A DNA stretch of 64,000 bases from Tilletiopsis washingtonensis (taxonomy: Eukaryota > Basidiomycota > Exobasidiomycetes > Entylomatales), in assembly GCF_003144115.1 (NCBI RefSeq), contig NW_020312007.1:438852-502851 (forward strand), written 5' to 3'. Position 1 is the stretch's first letter. Every line of letters begins with the position of its first letter. The notes below the pieces were generated by a model. It ran no database searches, was not told the origin of the DNA, and saw only the letters and a list, made by a program, of their open reading frames with translations. Below, one piece after another: positions 46,198-57,213 of this stretch. The position numbers and the translations under genes were made by a program.

Positions 46198-47920
46198 GTC
46201 ATCTGCACGCGAGGAGAGCGAGCGTCCAAGCGATGTCTCTGAGCTCGTCTTCCACGACGGCTGGCTGCTCGGTGCGAGAAAGGCGGCTGCCTGCCGCGAT
46301 CCGGTCGGCGCCTGCCCGCCGGCCGCACTGCCGGTGTCTGGGCCGTTGCTGCCGCCGTCATGCGACGGCGGCGGCTGACCACCTCGCGGGTCCGAGCCGT
46401 TCGGTCCGGGCGCATCACCTTGTCCTGGACGAGGTGCGCCGCCGCTCGGGCCGCCGGGCCCGCCGGGACCACGCGGCCCGTCGGGTCCGTCACCGCGCTG
46501 CGAAGGTGCGCCAAACCCCTGAGCATCGCCCTGCTCGCGGTAGTCGACGAGACGCTGCGTCCACGTGGCGCGTCAGCAAGGCTGCACAGGTGTCGGGTAC
46601 GCGCACCTCGACTCACCAGAAGGTTGCGCTGCAGCATGGCAATGGTGGTCTTGCCAATGGCCGGCAGGTGGCAGGCCGCACGCGTGCGCACGTCCTTCTC
46701 AAAGTTCTTCTCGCTGCTGAAGTTGACCGTTGTGGCTCCGCGCGGCACCCAGTCGGTGGGGATCTTGAAGTTGGCCGACGGCACGCCGCTGATGATGACG
46801 TTGGACGCACCGACGCAGCCCTGCAGGTCCATCGAGCAGGGGCGCACGACGTGGTGCGGACGCAGGCGGCGCGACGAGTTTGCCTTGCGGGCGGCAAGCA
46901 CGACGCTCGAGCGTGTGCGTCCGTTGGCAGAGTGCACGTCGTCGGCCTGGCCATCGTCCGGCGCACGCTTGTTGAATTCTTGCACGGAGCCGAGGTCGAC
47001 GCTGTACACCTTGGCGCCGTCGTTGCTGAGCAGCGCCGCGAGCGGACGGCCGACTACCTCGCTGCGGTTGACAATGGTGATCGTCTTGCCGTACAGCCGG
47101 TCGCCGTAGGGCAGGCTGTGGTCGTACACGCCGAGTGCCTCGAGGCACTTGACGACAGCCAGCGGCGTGCAGGGCAGGATCGACTTGGCAAAGCCGGCCG
47201 GCACGACCTCGTCGGTGCCGCCGCTCACCGACTGCCGGCGCGGCTCGGACGGCGAGGCGTTGACGGCCTGCGGCTCGGACGTGGTGCCGGGCGCGCCGCC
47301 GAGCTGCGACGGCAGGATCCAGCGCACGTTGTGATACATGTTCCAACAGTAGCTGAAGTGCAGGCCCTCGACGTCCTTGCGCGGGTCGACGATCTGCTGC
47401 AGGTACGTGTCTTGCCGTCCGCCAAAGATGGGGTAGTACACCTGCACAGCGCGGCGTGAGCACAGAGAGACGGGCCACGCGCGGCAGTGCGGGCACCTGC
47501 ACTCACCATGATGCCGTGCACGTCGTCGCTGGCATTCGCCGCGATGATCAGGTCCTCCACGTCGCCCTCCAGCTCCATGTCTGGCTTCTCCGCGGCCGCG
47601 GGCTCGGCGGCCGCGTCGCTCTTGCCCTCGGGCTTGGGCGTCTGGCCGTCCATGGGCTCGTCCTGCGCCGCCTCGTCCCAGGTGCGCCAGATTTCAAACT
47701 CGATGCCCACGGCCTCGCACGCCTTCTTCGTCCACTCGGCGTAGGCGACGCTCGGCGGGCTCGGCGTGGCGAGGATGCCGACGAGCTTGGGCGCGCGCTT
47801 GCCGGCGGCCTTGCGTGCGGCCGTGGCGGCGCTGAGGGCGGCCTGGAAGGGGTTGGCAATGGCCGCCGCCGAGGCCAGGCGGCCCGGGTTCTCGGGCGTG
47901 GGCAACCCGTCTGCCGCCAT
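46198..47920 (-). CDS. MTD1: MTD1, NAD-dependent methylenetetrahydrofolate dehydrogenase (runs in frame into the forkhead gene)
   Basis: Oxidises 5,10-methylene-THF to methenyl-THF in cytosolic one-carbon and purine metabolism. Exons: 47507-47920, 46617-47441, and 46554 onward. Motifs: LVGILATPSPPSVAYAEWTK, then VYYPIFGGRQDTYLQQIVD with VDPRKDVEGL (folate site), KSILPCTPLAVVKCLEALGV, the Rossmann segment GKTITIVNRSEVVGRPLAAL, NVIISGVPSANFKIPTDWV, and the C-terminal PAIGKTTIAMLQRNLL|RLVDYR. An acidic/Ala-rich insert (~residues 85-130) and a short Ser/Pro insert are extra to yeast Mtd1. The family normally ends just after RLVDYR, but here no stop follows: ~110 Gly/Pro/Ser-rich codons lead directly into the forkhead Met at 46197. 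Whether the transcript is fused is the open question. Confidence 0.85.
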
Positions 47921-49874
47921 CGTGTGAGCGGGCGCGCAGAGGTAGAGGTGAGGGGTTGGTGAGCACGCCGCGCGCGCAGGGAGGGCCCAGCTAGGAGGAT
48001 GTGTGAGAGGAACAGCGAGAAGGAGGAGCCCTCGACGCGCCGCGTTGTTGCCCGGGCGAGCCGAGCGTGCAGAGAGCTCGACGCGGTGCAGAATCGACTG
48101 CGAGGCGCTTCTCGGCTCTGCCCCTCTCTCTCTGCGCCCTGATGCTGCCTGCGCCGGCCGCGCCCGCCATTTGCGGACCGCCGCGGCGCGCCGTGAGGCG
48201 GCGCAGGAGAGCAGATGCGGCGCAAACAGCCGTCGGCGAGCGAGGCGCGCAGAGGCGCCAGGCACCTCGCCAGCCACGCGCGACGCCCGCCGCAGCGTGG
48301 GAAAGCCCGCGCGCCGCCGCAAGCAGATGGTGCGCGAGCAAGCAGCGTCAGGCGCGCAGGCACGTCGTCAGCGCTGCATCTACTTAGCGCCTTACATGCG
48401 ACACAAGCTCGAGCCCTCGACGCGCCCGCAACGCCACGGCATGCCGCGAGCATGCGACACATGCAGGGACGCATGAATCAATGAGCCTCAGCGGCCCATC
48501 GGCGGCGGCAACGGCACGCCGGACAGGCGGCCAGATCAGTGGGTGCAGCATCAGCAGCAGCCGAGGAGCGCAAGCGTGCAGACTTGATGCGATGCGAGCC
48601 GCGCTCAGGGAGCACAAGGCCAAGCTCGACGCGCGGCGAGAAGGGCGAGGAGGCCCTCCGACGGCGGCCCTCGCAGCGCCGTCGCGCGGCCTTCCCACGA
48701 GGCGTCGTTGCCACCGCCGACGGCTGCCGCTCGCTGCGCTGAGACTTGCCGCTTCGGCTCGTCGATGCAGCGTGCAGCGAGTCCAAAGCGTGAGGGGCTT
48801 GTGTCAGCTTGTGAGGCCGAGAGGCATGTCTCGCGCGCGCTTGGCCGCCGTCGCAGGAGCACGCAGACGGATGCAGCGGCACACGCGGTCTCGGAGGCCG
48901 CCGCGCCTGCATCACTGCTGCGCTGCCTGCATCTCTGCAGCCGTCGGAAGCGCCATGACCACGGCCCTCCTCCGCACCCAGCCGCCAGGAATGCAGCTGC
49001 AGCTGCGGGCGCTCGTCGTTCTGCTTGGTTTGCAAATGTTCCCTCGAACCACGCAGAGCGGGCAAAGCGATGGGCGGACGAGAGACAGCATCCGCGAAGC
49101 GTTGCTCCCAGCCGCTCGGCCTCAACGCCGAGGCGCGCCCAGCGGGCCGGCCCCGTCTTGCTCTCCTCTGCCCCATCGAGCGTCCATCCTTGCTCTCCCG
49201 TCACGCGATCGACGCTCCTCGCTCCGAAGCTTGACTGACATGAGCAGCTCAGCGCAGCAGCCGCTCGCGCGAGGCGACGGCTGCGGCAGCGGCCAGCAAG
49301 TCTCGTCTGTCCGGCGACGTTGCGAGACACCCAGCGCAGTCGCCGCATGAAGCCAGTGGCAGCGCCAGGAGGGAGCCACGCGCGGGCGCTTCCGTATCGG
49401 CATGCACACAGAGGTTGCGAGCAGCATGTAGGTGAATCACTTTAGCGGCAACTTGGCTCGAGGGTGCCCTGCTCGCCATGCCTGTGCCTTCTGGTGCTGC
49501 CGCAGCCACGCGCAGCGCGGGCGAGAGCGCCGGATGGGGCAGGCACAAGTGCGCGCCGTCAGCGAAGGTTTGGCATGCCGTCACGCTAGTCTCGTCGACA
49601 CGGCCGAGCGCCGCAGCTCCCGCGCTCAGAAGCCCACGCAGGACAGGGCCGTCACCCGCCGCATCGCCCCAGAGGCACGGCGAGCGCGCTACTGTAGGGC
49701 CTAGCGCGCATGGCGGCTCAGAGCGGTACTTTGCTTGCGAGAGGCGGAGAAATGCGAGCATGGGAAGAGGCTTGGTCCAGCAGCAGAGCAGAGACGGATG
49801 CCGTACGCACCGCACCACACCGCACCATCCCACCTCACCCCTCCTCACTTCTCCCTCGCCGCTGCCAGGGCGCC
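47921..49874. promoter_or_regulatory. Divergent intergenic region upstream of MTD1
   Basis: 1.95 kb between MTD1 and the next + strand gene. Contains the MTD1 promoter. Open frames of 200-290 codons on both strands are mutually overlapping and motif-free. Confidence 0.45.
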
Positions 49875-51219
49875 ATGCAGCATGCGTCGCCTGCCGAGCC
49901 CGCAGAGCTGCTGCGCCAGCTGCGGGAGCATGCCGAGCCCGCAGAGCTGCTGCGCCAGCTGCGGGAGCATGCCGCCACACGCCCCGACACTCGCAGTCAG
50001 ACGTGTCCAGCACGGCGTCCAGCACGGCGTCAAGCGCATCGCGCGCGCACCCAGCCGACGAGGCCTACTGGGTGGTGCACGAGCGAAACGGCCGCGCGCG
50101 TCCACCTCAGCCTGGCACTGTGCGGTGGTGCTACGTGACGGGAGAGCCTCCAGCCCTGCGCGCACATTTGCTGCCGCAGAAGGAGAGCTTGATGCCCGGC
50201 GTCCATGTAGGCCTGCGCGGCGTTGGTGCGCTCAGCTTCGACCAGCGAGACAAGGCGAGCTTGCACAACATCATCCTGCTCGCTGCAGGTAAGTGCGCGC
50301 ACATGCGAAGGCGCCGCTGCCGCTCCGCTCACTCTCGACCGACTTCCCAGCTCTGCACAGACAGATGGACGACTCACCGCCGACCTTTCTGCTCGCTCCG
50401 AATCTCCTCGCCGTCATTGCCGCCTCGAAGCTCGTCGAGCAGCACCTGGTTGGCGAAGAAGCCAAGATGGCGACGATGGGCGACGACGTCCGCTGGGACT
50501 TTCCCGTGAGCGACATTCCCGCCGCCGACTGGAACGGCTACCGCGAGTACCAGCCGATGTACTTCGTGACCGAGCACGCCCGGGTCGTGTCTCACGACGA
50601 GCGAGAGAGCGACACTCGTTGGCGCATGCTCGACCTAGACGGGACGCTGCCGAACCGCTGGCACCAGGACAGTGCCGAAACGCCGCTCCCGACGAAACTG
50701 CTGCCGCTCGCGTTCATCTCAGCGGCCTACTACTTCTATGCGCAAGTGCGTCTCATCTTCCGCCAGAACCTGGGAGCAACGCCGAGCCCGCAGCTTGTCC
50801 TACTCATGACACACGTCGAGTACTTGCTCGGTCTTCTCGAGATCGATTCGCCGTCGGCATGGCGGGTCGGTCGCCTGCGTGAGCTACGCAGTCGCCTGGA
50901 GGCTCTCGGCGAGCTTCCTGCGCAGGTTGCCTTCAGCGCTGCGCGCCGTCGCTATGCCTTCGAAGCGGAGGCGGCCGTGCACGCCACTCTGCCACTGCAT
51001 CTCCATCTTGATCGCAGAGCCACGCCGGACGAGTGCGCTCGTCATCGCGAGCTCTGCCAGTCTCTCCGCCCCATGCTCCTCGACCTCACGCCGGCGCTGC
51101 TGCGCACGCTGCGCCATGACGAGCTGCCCGGGCCCCTCCGCGAGATCGCACAGCTCGCGAGAGACGTGCACGAGCGCTACGAAGGCTCAAGCCAGGAGAG
51201 CTCAGACGAGGACGAATGA
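49875..51219 (+). CDS. Hypothetical protein, 407 aa
   Basis: Family not recognised. Proposed exons: 49875-49995, 50055-50288, 50351-51219. The last intron is well supported: LLAA|ALHRQMDDSPPTF rejoins in phase with a GTAAGT donor. The first intron (59 nt, GTCAGA donor, CACCCAG acceptor) is a frame-based proposal joining DTR|TDEAYWVVHERNGRA. The N-terminus has two copies of EPAELLRQLREHA. The body looks globular and helical: TVRWCYVTGEPPALRAHLLP, KLVEQHLVGEEAKMATMGDD, PLPTKLLPLAFISAAYYFYA, SPQLVLLMTHVEYLLGLLE, and an acidic tail SSQESSDEDE. If exon 1 is wrong, the start may lie elsewhere upstream of 50055. Confidence 0.6.
49893..49976 (+). repeat. 39-bp tandem duplication in coding exon
   Basis: Two adjacent identical 39-bp units starting with GAGCCCGCAGAGCTGCTGCG encode EPAELLRQLREHA twice (~49897-49974). 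The unit is a multiple of 3, so the frame is kept. A further short direct repeat (TCCAGCACGGCG twice) lies at ~50010-50033 in the proposed first intron. Confidence 0.85.
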
Positions 51220-52252
51220 TGTGAGCCCTCTCTTGGCCGCCCGCTGCGTCTGCCCGATCTTCGCGCAAGCATCGCCCTGTGCCGCATGCACCCCCATCAC
51301 CGACAGGCACACACGACATGAACCCCTGACCCCTGGCACGGTGCATACCCGACTCAACATCGTCAAGCACAAATCACTCGCAACACAACACCACTCCGCA
51401 TTCATACCCTCGACATGTTCCTCATCACACTTCATCTTCATCGCCTGACCTCGATGTCGCTCCAGCCTCGCACATTCATGAGCACGCACTGTTCCACATA
51501 CAATTTACCCCCGTGATGGCGCCGTGCGCGAGCGAGCTGGGCTGGATGGAAGACAGTGCTCTTGGAGCATTCCGTCCTGCAGACCGAGCGCGCCGCGCCC
51601 GCCCATGGAGCGTCGATTTTTGGGCTCTTGTCCGAGCTCGCAGGCCTGACTGAGAATGTCCCACGAGCCCTTGTCGCAGCTGTCGGCACCTCGGCCATGC
51701 GAAACACTGCACGCTGCGAGGCCGAGGTGAGATGCGGCAAGCGCATCTTATGGTGAGACACGCCTGCGAGACCCGCTGACGTCGTCGTGTCGCGCCACGC
51801 CTCACTCGGCGAGGACGCTGGCGCGGACGCCGTACCTCGGCATGCAGCTGCGCAGGCGAGATTCCCACTGCGGCTCGAAGCTTCTCCCTGCCGGCTGCAC
51901 GTACTGTATGTATGCCAGACCTCGACAGCGACGGCATATCATGCGACGGCACCTGGAGGCGCAGGTGCAGGGCGACGCCAGCGCGCCGCAGCGTGGGACC
52001 AGCATCTCGAGGCTCGGCCGCGCGACTTGGCGCCTCGTGCTCGTGCGCCCCGCGCGCTTCATCTGCTCTCCACACCACAGCAACACCCGACCTCGTCGAA
52101 GCCTCGGCGAAACAAGACACGCGGGACAACGCACTCCAGCTGCGCTCACGGTGGCCGGCGCGCTCCGGTCGGGCGAGGGCGTGTGCGTCTGCAGGCGTTC
52201 CCAGCGCAAGCGACGCTTCGTCACCTCGCGACCTGACCCTGCGCCCGGCGGC
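51220..52252. other. Intergenic, hypothetical gene / RRG7-like
   Basis: 1.03 kb. The first ~250 bp (51250-51450) are A/C-rich, as in a 3' UTR, with comparatively low GC. No supported gene. Confidence 0.5.
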
Positions 52253-53227
52253 ATGCTCGCCACCGCTGCCCGTCCCTTGGCGGCCCTGAGTCGGGGCGGA
52301 TATGCGCGACCTGTCCTTCTAGCGCTTCGCCTCACTTCATGCCGATGCCTCAGCTCGAGCCGCGCCGCCCGCAGCAGCGAGAACGCCGCCGCGCCGCTCT
52401 CGACGACGGCGCGCGGCACTGCGTTTGAGGTGCACTCGGCTGCCTTCCTCGAGAGCGTCTTTGGCATGGCACTTATGCGCGTCGGCGGCGCCGGCGACGG
52501 CGGCGTGGACCTGCGCGGCTGGTGGACGCTGCCGGGCGCTGCTGCTGCTGCTGGCGACGCCGCCAGGCCGCTGCTCGCCACGAACGTCAAGGAGCCAAGC
52601 CTCACGCGCTCGTACCCATCGGCAGCCGCCTTCGCTGCTGCCGTCGGCGGCCGCCTCTCAACGATCTGCGCACATATCAATGCGCAAGGGACAGCCTCAG
52701 ACAAGCACAAGCTCTATCGCGGCACGTGGCGCTTGCACGCAGACGAGGGCTTGGGCAGTGCAGGCAAAGCGCCGCCACACGAGCGGCTGCGTGTCATCGT
52801 CCAGTGCAAGGCCGAGGCAAAGAAGCTCGGCCCCGTCGTGCTGCGCGAGCTGGAGGGTGCGCTGCATCGGCAAGAGCAGGAGCGCCGGCGCGTGTTCGAG
52901 CAGAGCGGCAGCAGACACATGAACGAGGCGGGCATCGGCGTGCTGTGCTCATCGGCCGGCTTCAGCAAGCAGACGCTCGTGCGTGCGCTGGGCAGCTCGC
53001 AAGCACTGCTGCTCGTGCATCTGGAGAACGCCGCCGACCCCATGGCTTCGCCCACGTGCGTGGCCGCAGTGTGGAATGCGCCGCTGGCAGAAGGCCTGCT
53101 TGCCTCGCGCTTCGAAATTCGCTGGCTGCGCGGCGTGCAGGGTGCGGCCAGCCGGCTGGCAGTCTACTGCGATGGCGTGCCGGCATTCGCTGCTGGCGAC
53201 AGGCGACGAGGCGGATCAAAAGGATGA
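52253..53227 (+). CDS. RRG7-like mitochondrial protein (PD-(D/E)XK restriction-endonuclease-like, DUF2034)
   Basis: A single exon, 324 aa. The N-terminal ~45 residues are Arg/Ser/Ala/Leu-rich without acids (MLATAARPLAALSRGGYAR), a mitochondrial presequence. Then GTAFEVHSAAFLESVFGMAL and GGAGDGGVDLRGWW, where the Asp is the PD-type ligand, followed by VIVQCKAEAKKLGPVVLREL, the (D/E)-x-K-equivalent QCK with the conserved GP..LRELEGA helix. This order (Glu in the first helix, D, QxK) is the restriction-endonuclease-like fold found in yeast Rrg7, which is required for respiratory growth. The molecular substrate is unknown even in yeast; a nuclease role is inference. It converges with the gene at 53414. 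Confidence 0.82.
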   Translation: MLATAARPLAALSRGGYARPVLLALRLTSCRCLSSSRAARSSENAAAPLSTTARGTAFEVHSAAFLESVFGMALMRVGGAGDGGVDLRGWWTLPGAAAAAGDAARPLLATNVKEPSLTRSYPSAAAFAAAVGGRLSTICAHINAQGTASDKHKLYRGTWRLHADEGLGSAGKAPPHERLRVIVQCKAEAKKLGPVVLRELEGALHRQEQERRRVFEQSGSRHMNEAGIGVLCSSAGFSKQTLVRALGSSQALLLVHLENAADPMASPTCVAAVWNAPLAEGLLASRFEIRWLRGVQGAASRLAVYCDGVPAFAAGDRRRGGSKG

Positions 53228-53413
53228 TTGACGGGTCTGTCCGTGGTGTAAAGCATGCTACAGATGGAATGCGCGTGAGACATGTGTGTATGTGGGAGAG
53301 GCGATCAGACTGCAAGCCAAGATGACGGAGCGTGGGACGCGTCGGCCAGGGTATGAAGTGACGGGTCCGGCGTGAAGGAGAAAGTAGAACGGGGCTAGAT
53401 GCGGAGGGGGCGC

Positions 53414-56400
53414 TCAGACCCAAGTCTGCGCCATGTTGACGGGAAGAGGGCTGCGCTGGTCGTCGAGCGCACGGAAGGGCTCGGCCAGGCGCGAGGCGTG
53501 CAGACGAGGTGTGGGGGTATCAGAGTGGTGCGTGTCGAGCGGCGGCCGCTGCGGGCGCGCACGGGCGCCGACGGAGGCACGCCATGGCGCAGTCGATGCC
53601 TCGGCGGCGGCGGCGGCGCGAGGCACGCAGAGCACATCGGCCGTCGAGGGCCGCGCCTGCTTGGGCGCCAGACGTGCAAGCGAGGGGTGACGAGGCCCGG
53701 CGAGGATGTCAGACTCGGCTGCCGTCGAGGCCGAGGCAGGACGCAGCGCCTGCTCGAGCGCATGGTGGGCGAATGTGCCTCGGGCCAGGTAGGCAGCCTT
53801 GATCTGCTCGCTGGCCGTCGGCGGGCGAGAGCTGACGCTGGTCGCAGCGCGCTTGCGAGCCGGCATAGACTTGGGGCTGGCGTCGTTCTCAAAGACGTGC
53901 ACGTCACGTCGACTCTGCGCGTGACGCAGCTGCGGCTCCGCGTCGTTGCTGCCCCTGGCGACGATCGGAGATGCCGGCAGGAGCTGCGGAAGGAGCGCAG
54001 CGATTGCGTTGTTTGACTCCTTGCGGCTCGCCTCGCCGAGGGACGCGCCGCGCGCTCTCGTCACGGGCGGTGCAGCGAGGTGACGCGTGGGCGGTGCAGC
54101 CGAGGCAGCAGAGGTCGGCTGACGCTGCACGATGTTGAAGCTGGCGCTGGCGGGCGACGGCGGTGCGGCGGATCGGCCGAGATGCGAAGCGGCCAGCGGC
54201 GAGGCGGGCAGCGAGACGATGGAGTGGCCCGGGCTGTTCGAGGGCAGGCTCTGGGCCGCGCGGCCGACCAGGCCCCTGCGCGACATCTTGAATGGCACGA
54301 GGCTCGGAGGCAGGTTGCCCGGGACTGCCAGGCCCGGCAGACGCTCAATGCACGAGGCCGAGCCGGTGGCGCGAGAGGACATGCTGCTGCTGGACGCAGT
54401 CGATGGCCGGCCGGCGTACGGCTCGTCGCGGTCCGGTGCCGGCTCGCTGTAGGCTGCCTTGTATGCCGGGCTCAGCTGAGCCGAAGTGCAGCTCGAGCCA
54501 CGGAATGCCGAGCCCGTCGATGTGCTGGAAGAGTCGTCCATCGTCGAGGAGCACGGCGACGTGACTTGCGCAGCGAGCTGCTGCGGCGCGGGCAGACCAA
54601 TGACGGGAATGGACGCGAGGTTCGGCGCAAAGATCTGCTTGCGGACCATGTTAAGCAGCCGGCCCTTGCGTGCTCGCAGCGGGTCCAGCAGCGTGGCGGA
54701 GCAAGAAAACTTCAGAGGGCGCAGCACCTGCAAGGAGGCAAGGTCAGCGCCAAAGGCGACATGGGCCTAGCCTTGCTCAAGCTCACCTTGTTGCCACGCT
54801 GGCTAGACTCCTCGACGTTGTAGATGAGGCGCCATGCCAGGCGACCCTTGCGCTCGCTGCCGGACACCTCGCTCGTGCCGTTTGCGGAGAGCGAGAGCGT
54901 AGCCTGGCGCGTGAGCAGATCGGCCTTGTCGTTGCCAATCGTCAGGTGGCGCAGGACTGGCCCGGTGTGTGCTGCAAAGTCCAGCGTCGCGGCCACGTCT
55001 GCAGCGGCGAGCAGCTCGAACTCGAGGGTGCCAATCTGCTCCTCGCCGTCATCGCGGCCGCCCTTCGACTTTGGCCGCTTGGGCGTCAGCGAGCGCTGTC
55101 CAGGTGCCAGCGAGGCGGCCTCAGAGCTGCACAGGTCCTCGGCCTTGCCGAACGGGTCGTAGTAGAGGTAGCTCATGTTGACGAGCTGCATGCGGCCCTC
55201 GTGCTCAATGTGCAGCGTGAGGCCATCCGCCAGGTGGCTAGCCCAGCCACCCTTGCTCTTTGGCCGAGCCGTGCTGGTTGCTGCCGAGGTCTGCGACGAG
55301 GAGCGCATGCCGCGGTGCAGCTCGGGCGTCGAGGAGTTGGGCCCTTGAGTGAAGGAACGCATCGAGGAGGCAACCGAGCTGGCCGTCGTGTCGGCGCGGC
55401 TGGGTGTGCGGAGGCGACTCGGAGGCAAGTCCGAGTGCGCCGAGCTCGCATGCGCTGGGCTGCGCGAGGGCAGCGGAGGCAGGTCGGCGAAGCTCAGACC
55501 CGCAGGCTTCCGCTCAGCCTCGCCGACGGTGTGCGAGCGTCCTCTGCCGCTCAAGAGGCTGGGCGCCGGCAGAGACGGCGCAGGAGGAGATCTCGGTGCA
55601 GTCTTGTGGAGTGAAGGACTCGGCAGCGCAGGCACTTCCACCTCGTCGCGGCGCGAGCGCCAGCCGCTGCTGAGCGGCCGCAGGCGAGGCGTCGAAACGG
55701 CGCTGCGCAGACGAGCGCTGACCGATCGCTCGCGACCGCTGGAGCCGGGTCGCTCAGCGAAGCTGCGCTCCGGCGCTGACGGGCCATCCAGGCCTCTGCC
55801 GTCGCCGGCTGCCGAGCTGCGCAGCTCCTGCGTGCGCGAGGAGATCTTGCGTGGCACACACGGCGCCGACGCATCGCCAGTGTGCGGCCGGCCGCGAGCT
55901 GCAAGCTTGACAGCCGCACGCAGCGGTGACGAGACGGGCGAGGGGCTCTTGCCGTCTCCGAGACGGCCGAACAGTGTGGCGCCGGGAGCAGTGGTCGGGC
56001 GCGACGCGTCGAGACTGGAGAGAAAGTCGCTCATCACGATGCCCGAGTCTTCCTGCTCGCGCGGACCGTGCGAGGAAGCGACGGAGGCACTCGAGCTACT
56101 GCCAGACTCGTCGTGCGACGGCATGCCGCGCGAGTCGTCCGTCTCGAAGGTGGACGTCGACTGGCGCTGGCGGGAGCGTCGGACAGGCGTGACCAGCGGC
56201 GAGTCGCTCGAGCGTTCGCTCGCGTCAGGCGCAGGGGGCGTCACCATGGTGTAGTTTGGCTGGAAGAACTGCTCGGCCTGGGCGTAGAGCTGAGCATTTG
56301 ACGGTTGCGTCACTCGCCGCCGGTGCTCGACGGGAGCGCGAGCGGGCGAAGGCAGCGGCGGGGCTGAGCTCTGCTCGAGGATCGCGCCGCTCCTGAGGCT

Positions 56401-57213
56401 GTTGGCACTTGCCTTGGCACGCATCGGCGTCGCGCCGCCGCTGCCGCATGTCAGATGGCTGCCGTAGCTGACGGACACGGGCATGGAAGGAGCGCTGATG
56501 TCGCGGTACGCTGGCCGGACGCCGTCAAGCTGCAGTGCCGAGGGCCGTTGCTTCTGCAGGCGCGTGCGTGGCGAGTCTGCGCTGAGCGTCGCGGATGCCG
56601 GAAACGTCGGTGTCGTCGGAGTGACGATGGAGGACTGGCGCGACGAGGCGGCGTACGACACGGAGAGCGCCGGCACAGAGTCGCGCGGCTCGAGCGACGA
56701 CGCGGAGGAGAAGCTCGCGTAGCTGGCCTCCTGGCTGCGCGACGGCGCCGCGTACGAGGCGCGCGCCATCGAGGCGAGCGCCGCTGCGTCTTCGGCCGCC
56801 GCCTCCTCCTCCTCGATGAGCTGGGCGCGCTGGCAGAGGCGCTCGCGCTCGGCGCCCGACGAGGCGCCCGTGCTGGAGCTGCCGCGCGCCATGGGCTGCC
56901 AGCCGGAGGCGAAGCTGGAGACACTGACGATGCTCCCGACGCGGCCGCCGCCGGAGAAGGAGGAGCCGGCGTGCGTCAGGCTGCCGGCACTGCCGCTGCG
57001 CTGGTCGAGAAAGAGGGGAATGTCGGCCGAGCTCCAGAGCGTCGAGATGCTGCCGGCGCGCGAGGCACTGCGCACGCCGTCGCCGCCGTAGCACGAGCCC
57101 AAGGGCGGCGACACGCTGCTGCTCGGCGCCATGGCCGTGCTGGCGCGCCGCGGGCCGCCGCTGGCCGCCGACGAGCGCCGCGGCGTGGCCACCGGCACGC
57201 TCGAGAAGGACAT
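53414..57213 (-). CDS. Hypothetical large serine-rich protein, 1246 aa
   Basis: Exons 54787-57213 and 53414-54727, joined across a 59-nt intron (GNK|VLRPLKFSC, in phase). Family not recognised. Residues ~1-640 and ~870-1246 are disordered, Ser/Ala/Arg/Pro-rich, with many R-x-x-S sites. The middle (~670-870) looks folded: KGGWASHLADGLTLHIEHEG, QLVNMSYLYYDPFGKAEDLC, IGTLEFELLAAADVAATLDF, RKGRLAWRLIYNVEES, then VLRPLKFSCSATLLDPLRAR. The intron lies within this segment, supporting the two-exon model. The alternation of strands with hydrophobic spacing suggests a beta-rich domain, possibly a signalling or lipid-binding scaffold, without firm basis. A CAT at 57213 gives the first in-frame Met. Confidence 0.7.

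Noticed and set aside
44482-46242. 586-codon open frame on the + strand opposite the forkhead gene
   Set aside because: Antisense shadow of a GC-rich coding exon; composition is Arg/His/Gly-rich with no motifs, and the forkhead domain on the other strand explains the codon periodicity.
49896-50035. Short repeats as a possible CRISPR array
   Set aside because: Only two adjacent copies with no spacers, inside a coding exon of a eukaryote.
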